From: Clostridiales bacterium
GTDB taxonomy: Bacteria > Bacillota_A > Clostridia > Christensenellales > Aristaeellaceae
Direction of reading: 5' to 3'
Length of the DNA stretch: 11,283 bases
Assembly (NCBI GenBank): GCA_012514855.1
Contig: JAAYZL010000058.1
Span: forward strand, 1-11,283
Of the stretch, positions 5,593 to 11,283 are shown piece after piece. Below the pieces are notes generated by a model, which saw only the letters and a program-made list of their open reading frames with translations, searched no databases and had not been told where the DNA came from. The translations under genes and the position numbers were made by a program. Every line of letters begins with the position of its first letter. Position 1 is the stretch's first letter.

Positions 5593-6234
5593 ATGGAACG
5601 GAGAGGGCTGCTGTTCGTGATCTCCGGCCCCGCGGGAGCGGGAAAATCCATGATTGCCAAGAAGCTCGTGGAAAAGTATCCGGACGTGGGGCTTTCGGTG
5701 TCCTGCACGACCAGGGCGCCGAGGCCCGGAGAGATCGACGGCGTGCACTACCACTTTGTAAGCGACGAGCGGTTCGACGAGCTCGTCGGGAAGGGCGAGT
5801 TCTACGAGTGGGCCTACGTCCACCAGAACCGCTACGGGACGCTTCGGCAGACGGTGCAGGAGCAGCTCGCGCAGGGCCACGACCTGATCCTCGAGATCGA
5901 CGTGCAGGGGTGTTTGCAGGCGATGGAGCAGGACAGCGAGGTCACCGGCATCTTCATTTGCCCGCCCAGCCGCGAGAACATCGAAAAGCGGCTGCGCGGG
6001 CGCGGCACCGAGGGCGAGGACGCGCTCAAAGTCCGCCTCCACAACGCCGCGCGCGAGGTCGAGCAGGCGTACCGCTACGACTATATTATCGTCCACGAGG
6101 ACTGGGACGCGGTTCCCGACGCGCTCGATCTGGCGATCGAGCAGGCCTATGCCATCATCACCGCGATGCGGCTCAAAACGAAGCACCGCATGCGCTTTCT
6201 GAACGCGCTGTCCCAGTCGCTCAAAAGAGAGTAA
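5593..6234 (+). CDS. gmk: Guanylate kinase
   Basis: A 213-residue cytoplasmic enzyme that phosphorylates GMP to GDP with ATP, feeding GTP, dGTP and (p)ppGpp pools. The P-loop GPAGAGKS is at residues 12-19. The GMP-binding region shows SCTTRAPRPGEIDGVHYHFVS, then EFYEWAYVHQNRYGT, and the Walker B-like LILEIDVQG. The lid and C-terminal part shows IFICPPSRENIEKRLRGRGTE, a classic guanylate kinase pattern. Length is normal. The start is the ATG at 5593, because the P-loop strand (GLLFVISG) begins four residues later as in relatives; a run of seven Gs (5579-5585) followed by A acts as Shine-Dalgarno. An upstream in-frame GTG at 5554 would add 13 residues without family support. It lies 45 bases after yicC and 13 bases before rpoZ. 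Confidence 0.96.
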   Translation: MERRGLLFVISGPAGAGKSMIAKKLVEKYPDVGLSVSCTTRAPRPGEIDGVHYHFVSDERFDELVGKGEFYEWAYVHQNRYGTLRQTVQEQLAQGHDLILEIDVQGCLQAMEQDSEVTGIFICPPSRENIEKRLRGRGTEGEDALKVRLHNAAREVEQAYRYDYIIVHEDWDAVPDALDLAIEQAYAIITAMRLKTKHRMRFLNALSQSLKRE

Positions 6235-6247
6235 GGAGGAACCCCGT

Positions 6248-6460
6248 ATGATGATCGAACCGCCCATCGGAGAACTGCTGGAAAAGGTCGACTGCCGCTA
6301 CACACTCGCCGTGGAAGCCTCGAAGCGCGCCCGGGAGCTGATCTCCGGAAGCCTTCCCCTGATCGACACCCGCGAGACGAAGCCGCTCGCCATCGCGATC
6401 GAGGAGATCAACCGCGGCCTCATCAACTACGCGCGCGGCACGTCCGACGAACTCGAATAG
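6248..6460 (+). CDS. rpoZ: DNA-directed RNA polymerase omega subunit
   Basis: A 70-residue omega subunit, which binds the beta' subunit of RNA polymerase and helps assemble and stabilise it. Diagnostic segments are YTLAVEASKRARELI near residues 18-32 and KPLAIAIEEINRG near residues 45-57, both close to the family consensus. GGAGG at 6235-6239 begins directly after the gmk stop codon and lies eight bases before the ATG at 6248. A second ATG follows immediately at 6251; the spacing slightly favours the first. The position between gmk and coaBC is the usual one in Firmicutes and independently supports the assignment despite its small size. Confidence 0.94.
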   Translation: MMIEPPIGELLEKVDCRYTLAVEASKRARELISGSLPLIDTRETKPLAIAIEEINRGLINYARGTSDELE

Positions 6461-6481
6461 CAGGTTCCGGAGGGCAAGAGC

Positions 6482-7666
6482 ATGCTGACCGACAAAAAAA
6501 TCGCGCTGGGCGTCACCGGGGGAATCGCCGCCTACCGCGCCGCGGAGCTGATCGGGCTTCTGAAAAAGCGCGGCGCCCAGGTGCGCGTCGTGATGACCGT
6601 GCACGCGACGGAGTTCATCGCGCCTTTGACCTTGGAGACGCTCAGCGGCTATCCCGTCAGCCTCGACCTGTTCGCCCCGCGCGACAACATGGCGCACATA
6701 TCGCTGGCGAAGTGGGCCGACATCCTCGCCGTCGCGCCCGCGACCGCGAGCTGCCTCGGCAAGTTCGCGAACGGCATCGCCGACGACCTCCTGTCGACCG
6801 CGATGATGGCGATGCGCTGCCCGGTGCTGCTCGCGCCCGCGATGAACACGGCGATGTGGAACTGCCGCGCGAACCAGCGAAACGTCGAGACGCTCTCGCG
6901 CTGGGGCGTGCGCTTCATCGGCCCCGCGCGCGGCAAGCTCGCCTGCGGCGACGAGGACGTCGGCCGCATGGCGGAGCCGGAGGACATCGTCGAAGCCATC
7001 GGGAAGATATTACACCCGCTCCGCGACTTCGAGCGAAAGCGCGTGCTCGTGACCGCCGGCCCGACGCGCGAGATGCTCGACCCCGTGCGCTTCCTCTCGA
7101 ACCGCTCGTCCGGCAAGATGGGCTTCGCGATCGCCGAGGCCGCGCGAGACCGCGGCGCCGAGGTCACGCTGATCTCCGGCCCGGTGACGCTTAGGGCGCC
7201 GGAGGGGGTCGAGTACGTGTCGATCACGAGCGCGGCAGAGCTCTCGGAGCGCGTCTTGGCATCCGCCGAGGCCGCCGACATCGTGATCCAGGCCGCCGCG
7301 CCCGCGGACTTCCGGCCCAGGAGCGTGTCGCCGACGAAGATCAAGAAAAGCGGCGCGGGGCTGACGCTCGAGCTCGAAAACACGGCGGACGTCGCGCAGG
7401 CGCTCGGCGAGCGCAAGCGGCCGGGGCAGATACTCGTCGCGTTCGCGGCGGAGACGAACGACCTCCAGAAAAACGCGCTCAAGAAGCTCGAAAAGAAGAA
7501 CGCCGACCTGGTCGTCGCGAACGACATCACCCGGCCCGGCGCGGGCTTCCAGTCCGACACGAACGCCGTCACGCTGTTTTCCAGGGTCGACGCGCGCGAG
7601 ATTCCGATGAGCGGCAAGCGGGAGATCGCCGAGGCCATTTTGAACCGCATCGCGGAGATGTTCTGA
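6482..7666 (+). CDS. coaBC: Bifunctional phosphopantothenoylcysteine decarboxylase / phosphopantothenate-cysteine ligase
   Basis: A 394-residue two-domain enzyme catalysing consecutive coenzyme A steps: CoaB joins cysteine to 4'-phosphopantothenate (CTP-dependent), CoaC decarboxylates the product using FMN. The N-terminal flavoprotein domain (1 to about 180) has GVTGGIAAY (10-18), the catalytic His72 in AHISLAKWAD, PAMNTAMW (119-126) with Asn122, and the substrate-clamp Cys155 in LACGDEDVGRM. The CoaB domain has VTAGPTRE (190-197), FLSNRSSGKMG (204-214) with Asn207, AAAPADFRP (271-279), Lys288/Lys289, and FAAET then VVANDI downstream. All key residues are present, so both activities should be intact. 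GGAGGG (6469-6474) lies seven bases before the ATG. Its TGA overlaps the priA ATG by one base (TGATG), indicating coupled translation. Confidence 0.96.
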   Translation: MLTDKKIALGVTGGIAAYRAAELIGLLKKRGAQVRVVMTVHATEFIAPLTLETLSGYPVSLDLFAPRDNMAHISLAKWADILAVAPATASCLGKFANGIADDLLSTAMMAMRCPVLLAPAMNTAMWNCRANQRNVETLSRWGVRFIGPARGKLACGDEDVGRMAEPEDIVEAIGKILHPLRDFERKRVLVTAGPTREMLDPVRFLSNRSSGKMGFAIAEAARDRGAEVTLISGPVTLRAPEGVEYVSITSAAELSERVLASAEAADIVIQAAAPADFRPRSVSPTKIKKSGAGLTLELENTADVAQALGERKRPGQILVAFAAETNDLQKNALKKLEKKNADLVVANDITRPGAGFQSDTNAVTLFSRVDAREIPMSGKREIAEAILNRIAEMF

Positions 7667-9858
7667 TGTACGCGGACGTCATCGTCGACCTCGCGTCCGA
7701 CGCGCTCGACCACGTGTTCACCTATTCGGTTCCCGTGGGCGTCGAAATCGCGGTCGGCCAGCAGGTCGAGGTGCCGTTCGGGCCCAGGCGCGTCGACGGC
7801 TTCGTCGTGGGGCTGACGGAAAAAACCGCGCTCGACCCCGCGCGCGTGAAGCCGATTTTGCGGATTCGCTTTCCGGAGGACGCGCTTCCCGGGGAGATGA
7901 TTTCGCTCGCCAACTGGATGCGGGAGAAGTACAACTGCAACCTCGTCGAGGCGCTCCGATTGATGCTGCCCTCCGAGATGCGCGGCGGGCGCGTCCGCGA
8001 GAAGCGGCGCAGGATGGCGAAGCTGATCCTTCCGGACGCGCCGATGCGCGGCGAGCGGCAGAGGGAGATCGTCGACGCGCTGAAGTCCGGCGACCTCGAA
8101 ACGGCGTCTCTGAACCCGTCGGCGCTCTCGGCGCTCGCCAAGAAGGGCGTCGTCGAAATCTACGAGGTCGAACAGCGCCGCCAGCCCGCGCAACTGAGGG
8201 GAGCGCCGCTTCCGGACCCGGAATTGACGCGCCATCAGGCCCGGGCCGTCCGGGAGCTGAACGGGGCGCTCGAGGGCGGCGGCGGGCGGTTTCTGCTGCA
8301 CGGCATCACCGGCTCGGGAAAGACCGAGGTCTACATACGGCTCGTGCGCCGCGCGCTGGAGCTTCACAAGACCGCGATCGTGCTCGTCCCGGAGATCGCG
8401 CTGACGCCGCAGATGGTTCGCTGGTTTCACCAGCGGTTCGGGGGCGACGCGGCGGTCCTGCACTCCGGGCTGTCCGCCGGCGAACGCTTCGACGAGTGGC
8501 GCAGGATTCGCTCCGGCGCCGCGCGCGTGGTCGTCGGCGCGCGCTCGGCGGCGTTCGCGCCGGTCAAAGACCTCGGCGCGGTCGTCGTCGACGAGGAGCA
8601 CGAGGGAAGCTATCAGTCCGACCGCAGGCCGCGCTACGACGCGCGCGAGGTCGCGCAGAGGCGCGCGGAGAGTGCCGGCGCGGTGCTCGTGCTCGGCAGC
8701 GCGACGCCGTCGGTCGCGAGCTACATGCGCGCGATGCCCGGCGTCCGGCCGGAAAACCGATTGCAACTGATCGAGCTTCCCGAGCGCGTGACCGGGCGGC
8801 CGCTCCCCGCAATCGAGGTCGTCGACATGCGCCGCGAGTTCGAGCGCGGCAACCGCTCGATCCTGAGCGCGCGGCTCTCCGAGGAACTGCGGCTGTGCAT
8901 CGACACCGGGCGGCAGGCGATGCTGCTGATCAACCGCCGCGGCCACTCGAGCTTCGTCTCGTGCCGGAAGTGCGGCTACGTCGCGCGCTGCGACCAGTGC
9001 GACGTTTCGCTGACCTACCATCAGCACGACGGCGCGCTCCGGTGCCACTACTGCGGCCGCGAATCGCCGGTTCCGGCAACCTGCCCCGCGTGCGGCAGCC
9101 GCTACATCAAGTTCTTCGGCGTGGGAACCGAGCAGGTGGTGCAGGAGGTCGAGCGCCGGTTCCCGGACGCGAAGTGCCTGCGCATGGACTTCGACACGAC
9201 CCGCGGCAAGGACGCGCACCGCAAGATCCTCGATTCGTTCCGGGACGGCGAGGCGGACGTGCTCGTCGGAACCCAGATGATCGCGAAGGGGCTCGATTTT
9301 CCGGAGGTGACGCTCGTCGGCGTCGTCGCGGCGGACATGTCTTTGAACCTGCCGGACTACCGCAGCGTCGAGCGCACGTTCCAGTTGATCACGCAGATGG
9401 CGGGCCGCGCGGGCCGCGCCGAGCACCCCGGCACGGTGATTTTGCAGACGTACGAGCCCGACCACTACGGCATCAAGCTCGCCGCGAGCCAGGATTTTCG
9501 GGCGTTTTACCTCCGGGAGAGCGCCTACCGCAGGAGCGCGCTGTACCCGCCGTTCACGGTCATCGCGCGCATCGTGTTCTCCTCGCCGGACGAGGAAGCG
9601 GCGAAGGCGGCGTCCGAGCGCGCGGAAAGGGAGCTCTCGGAGTTTCTGGAGTCGGGCGGGCACATGCCGGACGTCGTGAAATTCCGGCAGCGCGACTGCC
9701 CGGTCCGGCGGCTCCGCGGCGAATACCGCTACCAGGTGTTTCTGAAGATGTATTTCAAGGCCGACGTCCGGGCGATCACCGCTCGGATGCAGCGCCTCGC
9801 GGACGCGGAGAGCGGCGCGCGCGCGGAGCTGGAAGTCAACCCGGCCAATTCGTTGTAG
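7666..9858 (+). CDS. priA: Primosomal protein N' (replication restart DNA helicase PriA)
   Basis: A 730-residue superfamily 2 helicase that recognises abandoned replication forks and starts reloading of the replicative helicase. The N-terminal 3'-DNA-binding domain (MYADVIVDL, then [20 protein letters not shown]) covers roughly residues 1-100. Walker A GITGSGKT is at 213-220, [10 protein letters not shown] follows near 246, and the Walker B box DEEH is at 309-312. The zinc-binding insert has eight cysteines in the expected pairs: C433/C436, C442/C445, C460/C463 and C473/C476. Helicase motifs V and VI appear as [20 protein letters not shown] and [10 protein letters not shown]. The C-terminal domain follows ([28 protein letters not shown]). 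Length and order are normal. The ATG shares one base with the coaBC stop; its own TAG stop forms part of the def ribosome-binding site. Confidence 0.97.
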   Translation: MYADVIVDLASDALDHVFTYSVPVGVEIAVGQQVEVPFGPRRVDGFVVGLTEKTALDPARVKPILRIRFPEDALPGEMISLANWMREKYNCNLVEALRLMLPSEMRGGRVREKRRRMAKLILPDAPMRGERQREIVDALKSGDLETASLNPSALSALAKKGVVEIYEVEQRRQPAQLRGAPLPDPELTRHQARAVRELNGALEGGGGRFLLHGITGSGKTEVYIRLVRRALELHKTAIVLVPEIALTPQMVRWFHQRFGGDAAVLHSGLSAGERFDEWRRIRSGAARVVVGARSAAFAPVKDLGAVVVDEEHEGSYQSDRRPRYDAREVAQRRAESAGAVLVLGSATPSVASYMRAMPGVRPENRLQLIELPERVTGRPLPAIEVVDMRREFERGNRSILSARLSEELRLCIDTGRQAMLLINRRGHSSFVSCRKCGYVARCDQCDVSLTYHQHDGALRCHYCGRESPVPATCPACGSRYIKFFGVGTEQVVQEVERRFPDAKCLRMDFDTTRGKDAHRKILDSFRDGEADVLVGTQMIAKGLDFPEVTLVGVVAADMSLNLPDYRSVERTFQLITQMAGRAGRAEHPGTVILQTYEPDHYGIKLAASQDFRAFYLRESAYRRSALYPPFTVIARIVFSSPDEEAAKAASERAERELSEFLESGGHMPDVVKFRQRDCPVRRLRGEYRYQVFLKMYFKADVRAITARMQRLADAESGARAELEVNPANSL

Positions 9859-9871
9859 GAGAAAAATGAGT

Positions 9872-10351
9872 ATGGCGACGCGCAGGATACTGGAAAAGGG
9901 CAGGGACGAGCTGTTGCGCAAGCGCTCCCGGCCGGTGGAGAAATTCGACAAGCGGCTGTGGACGCTTTTGGACGACATGGCCGACACGATGTACGAGGCC
10001 GACGGCGCGGGGCTGGCGGCGGTGCAGGTGGGGGTTTTGAAGCGCTGCGTCGTGATCGACGTCGGCGACGGGCTGATCGAGCTCGTCAACCCCGAGATCG
10101 TCGAGGCGGAGGGCGAGATGATCAACGCCGAGGGCTGCCTGTCGGTTCCCGGCAGGCGCGGCACCGTCAAGCGCCCCGAGCGCGTCTCCGTCAAGGCGGT
10201 CGACCGCGAGGGGAAGCCGATGGAGCTCAGCGGCGAGGGATATCTCTCGATCGCGATCAGCCACGAGCTCGACCACCTCGACGGCGTGCTGTATACCGAC
10301 AAGATGATCGAGGACGTGACCGACGAACTCCGGGAGGAAGCGGCAGAATGA
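9872..10351 (+). CDS. def: Peptide deformylase
   Basis: A 159-residue metal-dependent enzyme that removes the formyl group from the N-terminal methionine of new proteins at the ribosome. The three family motifs are present: motif 1 [10 protein letters not shown] (45-54), motif 2 EGCLS (87-91) with metal ligand Cys89, and motif 3 HELDH (131-135) with metal ligands His131 and His135 and catalytic Glu132. Two in-frame ATGs exist, at 9866 and 9872. The AGGAG formed from the priA stop codon (9857-9861) lies four bases before the first and ten before the second, and relatives typically begin M-A-x-R at the second, so 9872 was chosen; using 9866 adds Met-Ser. The stop overlaps the fmt start as ATGA. 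It works opposite to fmt, its neighbour, in the formyl-methionine cycle. Confidence 0.95.
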   Translation: MATRRILEKGRDELLRKRSRPVEKFDKRLWTLLDDMADTMYEADGAGLAAVQVGVLKRCVVIDVGDGLIELVNPEIVEAEGEMINAEGCLSVPGRRGTVKRPERVSVKAVDREGKPMELSGEGYLSIAISHELDHLDGVLYTDKMIEDVTDELREEAAE

Positions 10352-11271
10352 GGATCGCGTTCATGGGCACGCCGCACTTCGCCGTGCCGCCGCTCCGGGC
10401 GCTCATCGACGCCGGATACGACGTCGCCGCGGCGTTCACGCAGCCGGACCGCCCGGTCGGGCGCGGCCACAGGGTCGCGTGCTGCCCGGTCAAGGAGTTC
10501 GCGCTGTCGAGGGGCGTGCCGGTGTTCCAGTTTGAGAAGATCCGGCGCCCCGACGGGCTGCAATGCCTCAAGGAGCTCGCGCCCGACCTGTGCGTGACCG
10601 CGGCGTTCGGGCAGATCCTCTCGCAGGCGCTGCTGGACATCCCGAAGCGGGGCACGATCAACGTGCACGCGTCGCTCTTGCCGAAGTACCGCGGCGCGGC
10701 GCCGGTCAACTGGTGCATCCTGAACGGCGAGGCGAAGACCGGCGTCACGACGATGCTGACCGACGCGGGCATCGACACGGGCGACATGCTGCTCTCAAAG
10801 GAGACCGAAATCGGCGAAAACGAGACCGCGGGCGAGCTGACCGAGCGGCTGTCGGAGCTCGGCGCGGAGCTTCTTATTGAAACGCTTGAAAAATACCTCC
10901 GCGGCGAGATCGCGCCGAGACCGCAGAACCCCGCCGAGGCGACGCACCAGCCGATGCTCAAAAGGGAAATGGGCATCATAGACTGGACGCGCCCCGCCAA
11001 AGAAATCGCGTGTCAAATCCGCGGGCTGAACCCGTGGCCGGTCGCGCATACCGGCGAACTGAAGCTGTATCTGGCGAGGCCGGTCGACGGGCGCGGCGAG
11101 CCGGGGACGGTGCTCCGGGCCTCCGCCAGGGACGGGCTCGTCGTCGCGTGCGGCGAGGGCGCGCTCGAAATCCTCGAGATGCAGGCCCCGAACGCGAAGA
11201 GTATGTCCGCGAAGGCGTATCTGATGGGAAAGCCGATCGAGCCCGGAACGCGGCTCGGCGAGGGAGTATAA
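10348..11271 (+). CDS. fmt: Methionyl-tRNA formyltransferase
   Basis: A 307-residue cytoplasmic enzyme that formylates initiator Met-tRNA with 10-formyltetrahydrofolate. It opens with [14 protein letters not shown], followed by the basic loop [12 protein letters not shown] (32-43). The catalytic segment is [17 protein letters not shown] with Asn105 and His107, completed by Asp143 in GIDTGDM, corresponding to the Asn-His-Asp set of the family. The C-terminal tRNA-binding domain begins around residue 205 ([22 protein letters not shown]). Length is normal. The ATG at 10348 overlaps the def stop by four bases (ATGA) and has GGGAGGAAG about eight bases upstream within def. Its TAA shares one base with the next ATG (TAATG). 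The def-fmt pairing is widespread and ties formylation to deformylation. Confidence 0.97.
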   Translation: MRIAFMGTPHFAVPPLRALIDAGYDVAAAFTQPDRPVGRGHRVACCPVKEFALSRGVPVFQFEKIRRPDGLQCLKELAPDLCVTAAFGQILSQALLDIPKRGTINVHASLLPKYRGAAPVNWCILNGEAKTGVTTMLTDAGIDTGDMLLSKETEIGENETAGELTERLSELGAELLIETLEKYLRGEIAPRPQNPAEATHQPMLKREMGIIDWTRPAKEIACQIRGLNPWPVAHTGELKLYLARPVDGRGEPGTVLRASARDGLVVACGEGALEILEMQAPNAKSMSAKAYLMGKPIEPGTRLGEGV

Positions 11272-11283
11272 TGGACAAACGCA
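11271..11283 (+). CDS. Start of a further operon gene (first four codons only)
   Basis: ATG at 11271-11273 overlaps the last base of the fmt stop codon (TAATG) and is preceded by AGGGAG at 11261-11266, four bases upstream, so a coupled gene very probably begins here. Only Met-Asp-Lys-Arg is visible, so no product can be read. In Firmicutes the gene after fmt is usually rsmB (16S rRNA methyltransferase) or a small zinc metallopeptidase; either is possible by position alone. Confidence 0.6.

Noticed and set aside
6649..10668. A minus-strand open frame of over 1,300 codons opposite coaBC, priA, def and fmt
   Set aside because: Its translation is arginine-rich, low in recognisable motifs and without family resemblance, while the plus strand carries four complete, well-known proteins. 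Long antisense frames arise from GC-biased third positions.
11267..11272. TATAAT at the fmt/next-gene junction
   Set aside because: It is formed by the last fmt codon, the stop codon and the next start (GTA-TAA-TG), has no -35 at the right distance, and lies directly on the start codon of the next gene.
1..11283. Search for CRISPR repeats, transposase genes, IS ends, tRNA or rRNA genes, toxin-antitoxin pairs and defence genes
   Set aside because: None seen; all sizeable coding space is taken by housekeeping genes and one ABC importer, so no undescribed multi-gene system is claimed.

Overview
The window looks like a core-chromosome segment of a GC-rich (roughly two-thirds G+C by eye) Firmicutes-type bacterium, probably Clostridia. 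The grounds are the gene order yicC-gmk-rpoZ-coaBC-priA-def-fmt, which matches the Bacillus/Clostridium housekeeping cluster, and a TrpR-like yerC gene directly in front of pcrA. The promoters have clear sigma-70/A-type -10 boxes, and Shine-Dalgarno sites are strong (AGGAGG-like). The exact lineage cannot be fixed from this sequence alone.

Left third, all on the minus strand. A sigma-A promoter (about 629-656) drives yerC (TrpR-like regulator family), which overlaps by 4 bases the start of pcrA (UvrD/PcrA helicase); pcrA runs off the left edge. To the right lies a three-gene sugar-type ABC importer read right to left: a fused double ATPase (RbsA-like), a permease (RbsC-like), and a secreted substrate-binding protein (RbsB-like). 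It ends at a strong intrinsic terminator (817-850). Its promoter (4528-4556) carries two copies of a 9-base direct repeat that look like an operator. The substrate cannot be read from the sequence, and no sugar kinase, isomerase or regulator lies beside it.

A 218-base divergent intergenic region (4475-4692) separates the importer from the plus-strand cluster. Both promoters in it use the same 11-base extended -10 sequence, in opposite orientation.

Right two thirds, all on the plus strand: yicC (endoribonuclease family), gmk (guanylate kinase), rpoZ (RNA polymerase omega), coaBC (coenzyme A synthesis), priA (replication restart helicase), def (peptide deformylase), fmt (Met-tRNA formyltransferase), then the first four codons of another gene. 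Genes are packed with overlapping or nearly overlapping stop/start codons (TGATG, ATGA, TAATG), so this is one translationally coupled operon linking GMP/ppGpp-related metabolism, transcription, CoA supply, replication restart and N-terminal formyl-methionine handling.

I found no mobile element, CRISPR array, RNA gene or defence system, and no evidence for an undescribed multi-gene system. The most notable points are regulatory or small-scale: an apparent ATC initiation codon for yicC with its ribosome-binding site in a hairpin loop, the paired repeats at the importer promoter, an intercistronic hairpin before the binding-protein gene, and a binding protein without a lipobox.
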